Below, piece after piece: positions 35,321 to 44,130 of a DNA stretch of 64,000 nucleotides; the first letter of the stretch is position 1; every line of letters starts with the position of its first letter. Source of the stretch: Pseudosulfitobacter pseudonitzschiae. GTDB taxonomy: Bacteria; Pseudomonadota; Alphaproteobacteria; Rhodobacterales; Rhodobacteraceae. Where the stretch lies: contig NZ_FQVP01000006.1 in assembly GCF_900129395.1 (NCBI RefSeq), positions 124,001 through 188,000 of the forward strand, in the 5' to 3' direction. The notes below the pieces were generated by a model that had not been told where the DNA came from, made no database searches, and was given only the letters and a program-made list of their open reading frames with translations. A program made the position numbers and the translations under genes.

Positions 35321-36263
35321 CGGCATTGCTCCGGTTTTTGCGGCCAACGATCGCGCGGAGCCACGTGTCGAACAGCGTCTCGTTGCGCTTGTCGCTGCGT
35401 CCGAAATGCCGCTCGAGGAAGTACTGGCCAACCGACATGATGCTGACCACGGCCAGATACCAGGTCGACACGACGATCAGCAGCGGGATCGTCTCGAACG
35501 TGCGGGCATAGATGCTTTGGGCCGAGTAAAACAGATCATCCACGGCGATGAAGGTCACCAGCGACGTCATTTTCAACAGGTTGATCGCCTCGTTTCCGGT
35601 GGGTGGCACGACAAAGCGCATGGCTTGCGGCAGCGTGACGCGTTTCAGGATCATCCGGTACGGCATCCCAAGGGCTGTCGCCGCTTCGGCCTGACCGGAC
35701 GGCACAGATTTGATGCCTGCGCGGATGATTTCGGCCATGTAACCCGCTTCGCACAGCGCCAGCGCCACAACCGCCGAAAAGAACGGGGTCATGAAATCGT
35801 TGGTGCGCACGGAAAACACCTCGCCCACGAAGGGCAGGCTGATCGAGATATTGCTGACCAGCAGGGACAGGTTGAACCAGAATATCAATTGAATCAAAGC
35901 GGGCACGCCGCGAAAGAACCAGACATAGACGCCCGCGAAACCGTTCAGGATTTCGCTGCGCGACACCCGCATGATTGCGATAATCGTGCCCAGGATCGTG
36001 GCCACGACCATGATGATCACAGTCAGCAGCAGCGTGTTGTAAAGACCGCGCATGATCGAAGGATGGAACATATAGCTGCGCGCCACGTCCCATTCAAAAG
36101 CAGGATTGACGGCAAAGGCGCGGATGATGAAATACATCAACACCAGCACCAGCGCCGTTCCGATCCACAGCCCGTACTGCTTTTGCGGCACAACCTTCAG
36201 GGACGCCACTGTCTCAGAGGCCGACTGCACCTGTGCGTTGTTATTTGCGTCATGAGCGCTCAT
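35313..36263 (-). CDS. Polar amino acid ABC transporter permease
   Basis: 316 residues from the ATG at 36263 (AAAGGA upstream). A cytoplasmic N-terminus of about 30 residues precedes the first helix (YGLWIGTALVLVLMYFIIRA), followed by the BPD domain with the EAA loop SGQAEAATALGMPYRMILKR. It is the only permease in the operon, so it probably works as a homodimer. It imports an amino acid or close derivative. Confidence 0.86.
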   Translation of the reverse strand: MSAHDANNNAQVQSASETVASLKVVPQKQYGLWIGTALVLVLMYFIIRAFAVNPAFEWDVARSYMFHPSIMRGLYNTLLLTVIIMVVATILGTIIAIMRVSRSEILNGFAGVYVWFFRGVPALIQLIFWFNLSLLVSNISISLPFVGEVFSVRTNDFMTPFFSAVVALALCEAGYMAEIIRAGIKSVPSGQAEAATALGMPYRMILKRVTLPQAMRFVVPPTGNEAINLLKMTSLVTFIAVDDLFYSAQSIYARTFETIPLLIVVSTWYLAVVSIMSVGQYFLERHFGRSDKRNETLFDTWLRAIVGRKNRSNADV

Positions 36264-36289
36264 CGGCAAACGTCCTTTGGTGTGTGCAG

Positions 36290-36312
36290 GGCGCCCGGAA
36301 CAACCGGACGCC
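36290..36312 (-). terminator. Hairpin between binding-protein and permease genes
   Basis: On the minus strand GGCGTCCGG / CCGGGCGCC makes a 9-bp stem with a G-U pair and a TTGTT loop, 8 nt after the binding-protein stop. Such hairpins usually stabilise the upstream mRNA or reduce read-through, giving more binding protein than permease. Confidence 0.55.
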
Positions 36313-36320
36313 TGTTGTCA

Positions 36321-37178
36321 TCAGTCCTGACGCAGATCGTCCATCGCGCTGACAAGATAAGGTTCGTTGATCGCATAGGCGCCCATGCCAAATTTATCCA
36401 GAACGGCCTTGTAAGTGCCGTTTTCAAATACGGCTGCCAGTGCCTCTTGCATCATGTTGGCCGTGTCAGGGTCGTCCTTGGCGATGGCCATGCCCAGTGG
36501 CGACACCTCGTAGAGGGTCGGCAAAACGACCAGCTTGCCCTTGCTCTCGATCTCGAAAAAGCTCGAGGCGGTGGCATCGTCCAGGCGGGCATCAATGCGA
36601 CCGGACAGAACGGCCTGCACAATGTCGCTCGATGTGTTGAACACCGACTTTTCGACCACGTCCAAGCTGTTTGCGGTGCATTCCGCATTCAGTTTTTCAA
36701 CCAGGAAATCAGCCAGACTGCCTGCCGACACGCCAACGGATTTGCCGCAGAGCGGATAGTCGCCGGAAAATTCCTCGACCTTGGCGGGCAGCGTTGATGC
36801 GGCGACACCTGCCTTGAGGAACATCACGAAATCAACCTGTTCCAGACGTTCTGGCGTGGCGGAAAATGTCTCCCATGCGACGCTGAAGCGGCCGGCGGCC
36901 AGGCCGGGGATCATCGACGGGAACGGCGTGCGCTGGATTTCCAGTTCGACGTTCATCGCATCCGCGACAGCGTTGGCCAGCTCGACGATGATACCGGCCT
37001 GTGCGCCCTTTTCGTCCAGATATTCGAAGGGCGCGTAATCCAGCGTGTTTGCAATCGTCAGCACACCGCTTTCGGCCACATCCGGCGACACCGTGATGTC
37101 TGCTGCAGACACGCTGCCTGTGCTCAGCGCAAGCAAGGCGCCCGCAACGGGTGCGATCAGTTTATTGGTTTTTTTCAT
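36321..37178 (-). CDS. Family-3 amino acid ABC substrate-binding protein
   Basis: 285 residues with a signal peptide of about 25 residues ending at SVSAA. The mature part has LTIANTLDYAPFEYLDEKGA and SVAWETFSATPERLEQVDFV, which are typical of SBP_bac_3 proteins. There is no lipobox. Together with the permease and ATPase encoded downstream it forms a complete importer. The ligand is unknown; the neighbouring PLP enzyme suggests a sulfur- or oxygen-substituted amino acid. Confidence 0.85.
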   Translation of the reverse strand: MKKTNKLIAPVAGALLALSTGSVSAADITVSPDVAESGVLTIANTLDYAPFEYLDEKGAQAGIIVELANAVADAMNVELEIQRTPFPSMIPGLAAGRFSVAWETFSATPERLEQVDFVMFLKAGVAASTLPAKVEEFSGDYPLCGKSVGVSAGSLADFLVEKLNAECTANSLDVVEKSVFNTSSDIVQAVLSGRIDARLDDATASSFFEIESKGKLVVLPTLYEVSPLGMAIAKDDPDTANMMQEALAAVFENGTYKAVLDKFGMGAYAINEPYLVSAMDDLRQD

Positions 37179-37219
37179 GATATCCCTCCAAGTTGGTATT
37201 GGTTGTTAAGCCAATAAGT

Positions 37220-37240
37220 GACACAGCCGCCGGCTATGTC
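37220..37240 (-). terminator. Hairpin at the end of the IPNS-like gene
   Basis: GACACAGCC/GGCTATGTC (one wobble, 3-nt loop) spans the stop codon region of the oxygenase gene. A TATTGG-N8-CCAATA pair follows at 37197-37216, just upstream of the binding-protein gene. It may attenuate or process the operon transcript. Confidence 0.4.
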
Positions 37241-38241
37241 GCCTGTTCGGCTGCTTTCTTGCGGTAATGATAATTCTTGTCGATCCGTTCCATCAGGTAG
37301 TCGCGGTAGAGGATCGGCTCGTATTTTTCTTGTCCGTCCGGCCCGATGCAGGGGTCCAGAACCTTGATCGTCTCATCCATTGACGGATCGAAGAAGAACG
37401 GTTGCGAATACCGTTCGCGGCCCGAACTGTTGATGACCCGGTGCGGTGTGGACACGAACAGATCATTCGACCAGCGCGCCAGGATATCGCCCACGTTCAT
37501 CACAAAGGCCCCGGGAACCGGCGGGGCGGCGACCCAGTCGCCGTTTTTGTTCAGCACTTCCAGCCCGCCCACGTCATCCTGTGCCAGCAAGGTGATAAAC
37601 CCGTAATCGGTGTGCGGAGCCGAGCCGAACAAACCGTCTTCGGGCGGTTGCGGTGGGTAGTGCAGCAGCCGCAGAAATGTTGTCGGATCTTCAAAATAAC
37701 GGTTCAGACTGTCGGCGGGCAGCCCCAGCGAGATTGCAATCGCGCTGGCCATCTTGCGGCCCAGCACGGTCATCGCCTCGACATAAGCTTCGATCGTTTC
37801 ACGAAAACCCGGCAGCACTTCTGCGTCCGGCCATTGGTTCGGTCCCTGCAACGGCAGGCCTGCGATGGCACGCGGATCGTCTTCGGCAACCTCGTGCATG
37901 AAGAATATGGATTCGCTTTGATTGGGCTTGCTCACTTGCTCGACTGATGACGTCACGATGGTAGAGCCCGCAAACTTCAGGTAGCCGCGAAAATTCTTGT
38001 CGATCTGGACCTTGGCTTTTTCGTCCTCGGACAGCGCAAAAAAGCGTTTGCCCATCGCACGCACCGCTTCGATCTGGCCCGTGCTGATGGGATGGCCGAC
38101 GACATAAAGGAACCCGGTCGTTTCAAGGTGGCCGCGCATCTCGGCGGCGGTGGCGGCAATCGCGCCTTCGTCCGTGCCATACAGCGCCGATACATCCAGC
38201 TTCGGGATTTCGGAAAAATCACCCCGTGCAGTGCCGTCCAT
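37234..38241 (-). CDS. Isopenicillin N synthase-like 2OG/Fe(II) oxygenase
   Basis: 335 residues. The N-terminal DIOX domain (GFLYVVGHPIS, NFRGYLKF) precedes the iron site H210-x-D212 (APHTDYGFITLLAQDD) and H267 (VSTPHRVIN). R277 and S279 (RYSQPFFFDP) bind the 2OG carboxylate in the family. It is a soluble oxygenase, probably hydroxylating or desaturating a small molecule. It is first in the operon with the amino-acid ABC transporter and PLP enzyme, so it may act on the imported compound. It is divergent from the nucleoside hydrolase gene. Confidence 0.85.
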   Translation of the reverse strand: MDGTARGDFSEIPKLDVSALYGTDEGAIAATAAEMRGHLETTGFLYVVGHPISTGQIEAVRAMGKRFFALSEDEKAKVQIDKNFRGYLKFAGSTIVTSSVEQVSKPNQSESIFFMHEVAEDDPRAIAGLPLQGPNQWPDAEVLPGFRETIEAYVEAMTVLGRKMASAIAISLGLPADSLNRYFEDPTTFLRLLHYPPQPPEDGLFGSAPHTDYGFITLLAQDDVGGLEVLNKNGDWVAAPPVPGAFVMNVGDILARWSNDLFVSTPHRVINSSGRERYSQPFFFDPSMDETIKVLDPCIGPDGQEKYEPILYRDYLMERIDKNYHYRKKAAEQAT

Positions 38242-38276
38242 TGCAGTCTCCCAGTCTTGTCGATCTTGCCATCTAC

Positions 38277-38290
38277 ATACAGTACTGTAT
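38277..38290. promoter_or_regulatory. Perfect 14-bp palindrome in the oxygenase/nucleoside hydrolase divergent gap
   Basis: ATACAGTACTGTAT is an exact palindrome 36 nt upstream of the oxygenase start and 59 nt upstream of the hydrolase start. It is a natural operator for the TetR-type regulator encoded two genes away, though that is inference. Confidence 0.55.
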
Positions 38291-38349
38291 TGTATTCACG
38301 AAGCGCAAAAAACAGCAATAGTTTTTTGTCACAAAGGAAGGTCACGCGG

Positions 38350-39294
38350 ATGAGTGCGCGCAAAATCATTATAGATACCGATCCAGGGCATGATGATGCC
38401 TTTGCCATCCTGTTCGCTCTGGGGTCGCCCGAAGAACTGGAGGTTGTGGGCATCACCACCGTTGCGGGCAACGTCCCGCTGCCTTTGACCTCTCTGAACG
38501 CGCTGAAGGTTGTCGAGCTGGCAAAGCGCACCGATGTGCCGGTCTTTGCAGGTTGTGCCGCGCCAATGGTGCGAAAGCTGCTGACCGCCGAACATATCCA
38601 CGGTGAAACCGGCATCGACGGGGCCGATCTGCCGCACCCTGTCACCCCCTTGCAGAAGGAACATGCGGTCAATTTCATTGTGCGCACACTGATGGAAGCG
38701 CCCGAGGGCGAGATCACGATCTGCACCCTTGGGCCGATGACCAACGTCGCAATGGCAATGACGATGGAGCCGCGTATCATCCCGCGCATCCGCGAGGTGG
38801 TCTTGATGGGCGGCGGTTTCTTCGAGGGGGGCAACACCACGCCTGCCGCCGAATTCAACATCTTCGTCGACCCCCATGCCGCGCACAAAGTGTTCGCATC
38901 CGGCGTTCCGGTCACGATGGCGGGCATTGATTGCACCTATACCGCACAGATGACGCCGGAATGGCTGCAAAAGCTGCGCAACACCGGCAGCCACGCCGCC
39001 GTTCAAGCCGCCAATCTGGCCGATTTCTTCCGCCAGTACGGGTCGCACAAATTCCCGACCGAAGCGCGCCCGATCCACGATGCCTGTGTCACCGGATATC
39101 TTCTTGCGCCCGAGATCTACGAACAACGCATGTGTCACGTCACAGTTGATATATCCTCGCCCGTGACCATTGGCATGACCGTTGTCGACTGGTGGGGTGT
39201 CACCGGCAACGACAAGAACTGCAATGTTCTGCGGCGGGTCGATGCGGATGCATTCTTTGCCCTGATGTTGGAACGTATCGGGTCGCTGCCGTGA
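38350..39294 (+). CDS. Inosine-uridine-preferring nucleoside hydrolase
   Basis: 314 residues from the ATG at 38350. DTDPGHDDA (D9, D11, D15, D16) is the calcium-binding signature of nucleoside hydrolases. LMGGGFFEGGNTTPAAEFN and RPIHDACV supply the remaining ribose- and base-contacting residues. It splits the N-glycosidic bond of ribonucleosides. The gene faces an amino-acid uptake and PLP operon and probably shares its regulator. The pairing with a Cys/Met PLP enzyme suggests a nucleoside-linked sulfur amino acid, which is speculative. Confidence 0.88.
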   Translation: MSARKIIIDTDPGHDDAFAILFALGSPEELEVVGITTVAGNVPLPLTSLNALKVVELAKRTDVPVFAGCAAPMVRKLLTAEHIHGETGIDGADLPHPVTPLQKEHAVNFIVRTLMEAPEGEITICTLGPMTNVAMAMTMEPRIIPRIREVVLMGGGFFEGGNTTPAAEFNIFVDPHAAHKVFASGVPVTMAGIDCTYTAQMTPEWLQKLRNTGSHAAVQAANLADFFRQYGSHKFPTEARPIHDACVTGYLLAPEIYEQRMCHVTVDISSPVTIGMTVVDWWGVTGNDKNCNVLRRVDADAFFALMLERIGSLP

Positions 39295-39316
39295 CCGGTC
39301 TATGGACATAGACCGG
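39295..39316. terminator. Perfect hairpin directly after the nucleoside hydrolase stop
   Basis: CCGGTCTAT-GGAC-ATAGACCGG (9-bp arms, 4-nt loop) begins at the base after the stop. It could be a terminator or an operator for the TetR gene starting 46 nt further on; no T-run follows. Confidence 0.55.
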
Positions 39317-39361
39317 CAAACATGACAGCTTTTGCCGCGACCTTCGGGCGTGGAAATCACT

Positions 39362-40006
39362 ATGAAAGCAAGGCCCTGTTGGCACGTGAGTGAACCTGTA
39401 AAAACAGACAAGCCCACCAGGGTTCCCCGCAAGAACCTGTCACGCGATGCCTGGGTTGCGGCGGCGCGAAAGGTGCTGGAGAAACGCGGCATTGCCGAGG
39501 TCAAGATCGACGGGCTTGCCCGGAAACTGAAGGTCACCCGTGGCAGTTTCTATTTTCACTTCAAAAGCTTGAAGGATTTGCACGAAGAGCTTTTGAACGA
39601 ATGGCGCCGCGCCAACTGTGCCCCGTTCCATGCCCTGAGTGATGCGAACTATGACGATGGCCTGCAACTGTTCACCGACATCGTGCATGTCTGGGTGGAC
39701 GAAGCCCCGTTCAGCCCCGCGCTTGATCTGGCCACCCGCGACTGGTCGCGCACCTCGAAAGCACTGGCAACCGAGGTCGAGGAGAACGACAACCTGCGCA
39801 TGGACCTTCTGACGCAAGCGTTTCAGAAAATGGGCTATGATCAGGATGAAAGCATTGTGCGCGCGCGCATCACCTATTTTCACCAGATCGGCCAATACGC
39901 CTTGTCTTTCAAGGAACCCCGCGACATTCGCGAGCAATACCAGCCCCTGTTCGGCTCTGTTCTGTTGGGTCCGCGGGTGCGCGATCCGAACCTGAAAAAA
40001 CGCTAG
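39362..40006 (+). CDS. TetR-family transcriptional regulator
   Basis: 214 residues from the ATG at 39362; a GTG at 39386 would also work. The HTH is SRDAWVAAARKVLEKRGIAE...IDGLARKLKVTRGSFYFHFKS. The C-terminal ligand domain is unremarkable. Downstream of the nucleoside hydrolase, it likely controls the divergent promoters with the 14-bp palindrome. Effector unknown. Confidence 0.82.
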   Translation: MKARPCWHVSEPVKTDKPTRVPRKNLSRDAWVAAARKVLEKRGIAEVKIDGLARKLKVTRGSFYFHFKSLKDLHEELLNEWRRANCAPFHALSDANYDDGLQLFTDIVHVWVDEAPFSPALDLATRDWSRTSKALATEVEENDNLRMDLLTQAFQKMGYDQDESIVRARITYFHQIGQYALSFKEPRDIREQYQPLFGSVLLGPRVRDPNLKKR

Positions 40007-40039
40007 GTTTTCGGCGCTGACGCCCGGATGCAAATCCTG

Positions 40040-41551
40040 TCAGACCTTCTGGCTGCGACCTGTCAAAGATTGTCGTGTCCCCTGATAGATGAACCAGCCG
40101 ATGATCATGAAGGTGATGACCATGATCACACCCGAGATGGGCCGCGTGATGAAGGTCGAAACCTCACCGTTTGCCACCACAAGAGCCCGGCGGAAGTTTT
40201 CTTCCATCATCGGCCCAAGAACAAACCCAAGCAACAAGGGCGCGACTTCGAAATTCAACGCTTTCATACCCCACCCGAGAAAGCCGAAACCCAGCAGGAC
40301 AAACAGGTCCATCACCTGATAGTTCACGCTGTAAATGCCGATGCAGACAAAGGCGACGATCACCGGGAAAAGCAGGTTGTAGGGGATCGACAAAATTCGC
40401 ACCCAAAGCCCGATCAAAGGCAGATTGAGGATCAAGAGGAATATGTTGCCGATGATAAAGCTGACGATCAGCCCCCAGAAGAGATCGGGAGAGTCCGTGA
40501 TAACGCTTGGCCCGGGCAGAATGCCATGCACCATCATCACACCCAACATGATCGCCATTACCGGATCACCGGGAATCCCGAGGCTGAGCGTCGGGATAAA
40601 GGCCGCCTGCACAGCGGCATTGTTGGCAGCCTCTGGCGCTGCGACCCCTTCGATTGCACCTTTGCCGAATTCCTCCGGCTGACGGCTTAACTTTTTCTCA
40701 GCGGCATAAGAGATGAACGTGGCCACGACGCCGCCGGTGCCGGGCAACGCGCCAAAGAACGCACCAATGCTGGACCCGCGCAACATCGGCATACCGGACC
40801 TGCGCCACTGGTGGCGCGACGGCAGCATGGACCTGAACGAAATATCCTTGGAATTGACGCTGCTTTTTACCGTGCGCCCTGCATTTGCGATGATCTCCGG
40901 CAAGCCGAACAGCCCAATGGCCACGGCAACCAAAGGCAGCCCGTCGTAAAATTCGGTAACGCCAAAGGTAAACCGTGCGGCGCCGCTGTTCAGATCCAGG
41001 CCAACCAACCCAAGTGCAAGCCCCAGGGTCACGGCGGCAAGCGAACGGACCGATTTGCCGGACCCGACCAAAGAGGCGGCGATCAGGCCCAGGAACATCA
41101 GCGAGAAATATTCTTGCGGACCGAATTGCAACGCCACGCGCGCAAGCGGGGCAGAGAACAGCGACAAGAGGACAACGCCGAACAACGACCCGACACAGGA
41201 TGCGATGGCTGTGATGAACAACGCAACGCCGGCCTGTCCCTTTTGGGCCATCGGATAGCCGTCCAGGCCAGTCACCGCGCTTGTCGCAGTGCCGGGCAGG
41301 TTCAGCAAGATTGACGCCGTCGAGCCGCCGTAGGCCGCGCCATAGTAGATACCCGCCAGCATGATCAGCGCAAAATTGGGCTCGACATGAAAGGTGATCG
41401 GCAAAAGCATGGCAAGCGTCGCCATGGTTCCGATCCCTGGCAGCACGCCAACCAGCGTCCCCAGTGTGACACCCAAAAGACAATAGCCGAGCCCGCCAAG
41501 CGACGCCGCGACCCCAAAGCCCAGCGAGAGGTTGCTGAAAAGATCACCCAT
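40040..41551 (-). CDS. tctA: Tripartite tricarboxylate transporter, large membrane subunit
   Basis: 503 residues with 10-12 membrane segments. The GxxxGxxPGxG-type segment GTLVGVLPGIGTMA near the N-terminus and GALPGTGGVVATFISYAAEK near the middle are the two repeated signatures of TctA. It forms the secondary transporter channel and works with TctB and the periplasmic TctC. Its start overlaps the tctB stop (TAATG). The tctC gene lies 7.9 kb away on the opposite strand, and the dehydrogenase operon separates them. Substrate is a carboxylate. Confidence 0.9.
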   Translation of the reverse strand: MGDLFSNLSLGFGVAASLGGLGYCLLGVTLGTLVGVLPGIGTMATLAMLLPITFHVEPNFALIMLAGIYYGAAYGGSTASILLNLPGTATSAVTGLDGYPMAQKGQAGVALFITAIASCVGSLFGVVLLSLFSAPLARVALQFGPQEYFSLMFLGLIAASLVGSGKSVRSLAAVTLGLALGLVGLDLNSGAARFTFGVTEFYDGLPLVAVAIGLFGLPEIIANAGRTVKSSVNSKDISFRSMLPSRHQWRRSGMPMLRGSSIGAFFGALPGTGGVVATFISYAAEKKLSRQPEEFGKGAIEGVAAPEAANNAAVQAAFIPTLSLGIPGDPVMAIMLGVMMVHGILPGPSVITDSPDLFWGLIVSFIIGNIFLLILNLPLIGLWVRILSIPYNLLFPVIVAFVCIGIYSVNYQVMDLFVLLGFGFLGWGMKALNFEVAPLLLGFVLGPMMEENFRRALVVANGEVSTFITRPISGVIMVITFMIIGWFIYQGTRQSLTGRSQKV

Positions 41552-42012
41552 TATCCGAATGCCTTGATCTGAAGCCCGAGGGCAAAACTAAAGATAAACC
41601 AGCACACCGCCGCCGTTCCAAAGGCAAGGATCACGGCGACGCCCAGCTTTGTGTTGCGATTGGCAAGTGCGGACAGAAAAACCGCGACCGTCACCGATGG
41701 CACAAGGCCGACCCGCTCAATCATCAGGGCAAAGGCAAGAAACGCCGCGGTGACCAGAAAGACCCCGCGCCGGTCGGCAATGGCCGGCGGAAGACCGTCG
41801 TCTTTCCGGGGATCGGGTTTCGACAAAAGGATCAAGCCCGCACCCAGCAGGCACATCAAGACAGCCAGCAGCATTGGGAAATATCCCGGCCCCATGCTGC
41901 GCAATGTCCCAACCCGATAGCCCACCGCCTCCACGAGGATGAACACCCCAAGACCTGCCGTGACAAGTCCCGCAATCAAGTCTTCTCTTCTGTCTATGAG
42001 CGACTTCAACAT
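41551..42012 (-). CDS. tctB: Tripartite tricarboxylate transporter, small membrane subunit
   Basis: 153 residues from the ATG at 42012 (GGGGAGGGC upstream); the longer frame is not needed. Four predicted helices (LIAGLVTAGLGVFILVEAVG, FPMLLAVLMCLLGAGLILL and two more) fit the TctB family. It follows the double-domain SDR gene by 84 bp on the same strand, so it probably belongs to the long operon or has a promoter in that gap. Confidence 0.85.
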   Translation of the reverse strand: MLKSLIDRREDLIAGLVTAGLGVFILVEAVGYRVGTLRSMGPGYFPMLLAVLMCLLGAGLILLSKPDPRKDDGLPPAIADRRGVFLVTAAFLAFALMIERVGLVPSVTVAVFLSALANRNTKLGVAVILAFGTAAVCWFIFSFALGLQIKAFG

Positions 42013-42096
42013 ATGCCCTCCCCGACCCAAAGGTCGCTTGTTTGTACCTGCACTGCACCAGCTCTCCCCGCACGGCAGCATGAACCCGGTGTTGTC

Positions 42097-43368
42097 CTAG
42101 TCTGGATGCGGTGACCTTGCCGAGATGACCTGGCCCGTCACATATCCGGCCTGTTCACTTGAGGTCCATCCCGCCAGGGGACCCAATCCGTCGAGGTTCT
42201 CGCCCGACCAAACCACCGTGTTCACCCGGTGCCCGCGCGGCGCCCATTCAAGCGCCATGACCTGAGACAACATGCCCACCGCTGCAGCCGTCGGCGCACC
42301 CCTGTCGGCGGTCACAAGCAAAAGCGAAAACGCCTGACCCAGCTCCAGGCTTTCTATCTTCCGCGCAAGCGCGTGCAGATGAGACATTGCGCCCGGCACA
42401 TCACCACACGACAGCGGTGTCATATCAATGATCGCGGATGGCGCTGGTCCGTCCGCAAGTCCATCGTGGGTTGCGATCCGTCTGACCGCATGATGCGGCG
42501 CAAGTGTCTGGGATACGGCCATTGCGGATGGGCCGTCGCCGATGATGACGATGGGGCCATCACCAGCCTGTTCAGGCTGGCGCACATCTGATGCCAAGGG
42601 TCGCCCGCCAGAGGTGATCGTCCCACCATCTACAGAGAGACATTCACCCGCCAGCGGGCCGCCTTCCGGGGACGCCAGAAAGGCCACTGCGCGCGCTATG
42701 TCATCGGGATCACCCAAACGCCCCAACGGAACTGTCGCGGCCGCAGCCTCTGCATCCAGTCGGCCATTGGCAATCAGGCTTTCGACCAACTCTGTGCGCA
42801 CGTAGCCCGGGGCCACAGCGCAAACACGCTGCCCCAGTTTCTCAGCCAAGGTGTTGTAGGTCTTGGTCAAGGCCAGGATTGCCGCTTTGGTTGCGCTATA
42901 TGCGCCGCGCAGGGCCAGCGGACGATATGCGGCTCCGGAGGCCAGGTTGACGACCACACCGCCCGCTTGCAGCACCTCTTGCGACGCTTGGCAAATAACA
43001 TCGACGCTCGAAAGGTTCACAGCCACCAGTCGTTCGAAATCACCAATCGGTATCTCTCCGACACGGCGTCCCGAGGTGTCGGTGATGCCCGCATTGTTCA
43101 CAACGATATCCAGCCCGCCCATGACCTGTGCGGCCCGCGCGACAAGCCCGGCAGCCTGTACCAGGTCGGACAGGTCAACCCCGATTGCAACATGGCCGGG
43201 ACCAAGGGTCCGGGCGCGCTCCTGTGCGGCTTTCTCGTTTATGTCTGCAATGACACACAGTATGCCACTGGCAGCAAACCGCTGGCAGATAGCCCATCCA
43301 ATGCCCGTGGCCCCTCCGGTCACAAGTGCCTTGCGGGGGATGGTATTGGCTTTGCTGTTCTGTGACAT
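42097..43368 (-). CDS. Double-domain SDR protein with degenerate C-terminal SDR half
   Basis: 423 residues; ordinary SDRs have about 250. Residues 1-255 form a complete classical SDR: TGGATGIG (17-24), NNAG (91-94), S144, Y157 and K161 in YSATK, and the closing GECLSVDGG. Residues 271-423 look like a second, shortened SDR: GPIVIIGDGPSAMAV replaces the cofactor loop, AVGMLSQVMALEWAPRGHRV resembles the helix after the active site, and GYVTGQVI the end motif, but no YxxxK remains. The C-terminal half could serve dimerisation or substrate capture. It probably oxidises or reduces a hydroxyacyl-CoA-type intermediate. Confidence 0.8.
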   Translation of the reverse strand: MSQNSKANTIPRKALVTGGATGIGWAICQRFAASGILCVIADINEKAAQERARTLGPGHVAIGVDLSDLVQAAGLVARAAQVMGGLDIVVNNAGITDTSGRRVGEIPIGDFERLVAVNLSSVDVICQASQEVLQAGGVVVNLASGAAYRPLALRGAYSATKAAILALTKTYNTLAEKLGQRVCAVAPGYVRTELVESLIANGRLDAEAAAATVPLGRLGDPDDIARAVAFLASPEGGPLAGECLSVDGGTITSGGRPLASDVRQPEQAGDGPIVIIGDGPSAMAVSQTLAPHHAVRRIATHDGLADGPAPSAIIDMTPLSCGDVPGAMSHLHALARKIESLELGQAFSLLLVTADRGAPTAAAVGMLSQVMALEWAPRGHRVNTVVWSGENLDGLGPLAGWTSSEQAGYVTGQVISARSPHPD

Positions 43369-43377
43369 ACTGTGCCC

Positions 43378-44130
43378 TTAAAGGTTCGAGGTGCCGATGC
43401 CGCCGTCGACCAGCAGCACCTGACCGGTGACAAAGTCGCTTTCTGCAGCAGAAAGATACATGATCGCGCGGGCGATATCGTCGACCGTGCCCAACCGGCC
43501 AAGCGGTGTATGGGCAATGCGTTTGGCATCCAGGTCGGCGTTGCGGTGCTTTTGCGTGCCCTCGGTCGGGACGGCGGACGGGGCCACGGCATTTACCCGA
43601 ATGTTGCTGGCCCCAAGCTCGGCCGCCGCAGCGCGGGTCATGCCCATGACGCCTGCTTTCAGACCGCTGTACACCAGCGAGCGCGGCGCAGAGCGGAAAC
43701 CGGCGGCAGAGGCGACGTTCACGATGGCCCCGCCACGGGTTTTGTCCATCACTTCGACCGCAGCCTGAATGCCCCAGATGATGCTGTTAAACCCAATCTG
43801 CACCATGCGGTCGACCGTTTCCGGCGCAATGTCGGGAATGGCCTGATAGCGCACCCACGCCGCGTTGTTCACCAGAACATCAAGTTGCCCGGCGGCCTCC
43901 ATGACCTGATCCACGGCAGCGCGGACACCTTCGCGGCTGCCGACGTTTTGCACGACGGGTATCGCCATGCCACCTTCGGCGGTGATTTCTGCAACGGCCT
44001 CTTCGACGAATTCAGCTTTCAGGTCATTGATCGCGACGGTCCAGCCGCGCGCAGCCATGAGTTTGGCTGTTGCCTTGCCGATGCCATGCCCGGCCCCGGT
44101 GATCAGTGCGACGGTTTTATCAGCTTGCAC
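43378..44130 (-). CDS. SDR-family oxidoreductase (NNAAW variant)
   Basis: 250 residues from a GTG at 44130, supported by AAGGAG 8 nt upstream; the longer reading frame overlaps the acyl-CoA dehydrogenase gene. TGAGHGIG binds the cofactor; the usual NNAG reads NNAA followed by W; YSGLK has Tyr and Lys. It is notably similar to the SDR at 62168-62926 (shared NNA-x-W-x-RY, RM...GF, IWG-x-QA). It likely acts on a hydroxyacyl-CoA or cyclic alcohol in the same pathway type. Confidence 0.82.
   Translation of the reverse strand: MQADKTVALITGAGHGIGKATAKLMAARGWTVAINDLKAEFVEEAVAEITAEGGMAIPVVQNVGSREGVRAAVDQVMEAAGQLDVLVNNAAWVRYQAIPDIAPETVDRMVQIGFNSIIWGIQAAVEVMDKTRGGAIVNVASAAGFRSAPRSLVYSGLKAGVMGMTRAAAAELGASNIRVNAVAPSAVPTEGTQKHRNADLDAKRIAHTPLGRLGTVDDIARAIMYLSAAESDFVTGQVLLVDGGIGTSNL

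Noticed and set aside
40011-40024. GGCG-CTGA-CGCC as terminator between tetR and tctA
   Set aside because: Only four base pairs with no T-run; too weak to support.
42023-42036. CGACC-CAAA-GGTCG upstream of tctB as a fourth TetR box
   Set aside because: It shares the spacer and GACC/GGTC core but not the outer CTGA/TCAG bases, and it overlaps the ribosome-binding region; it could be chance.
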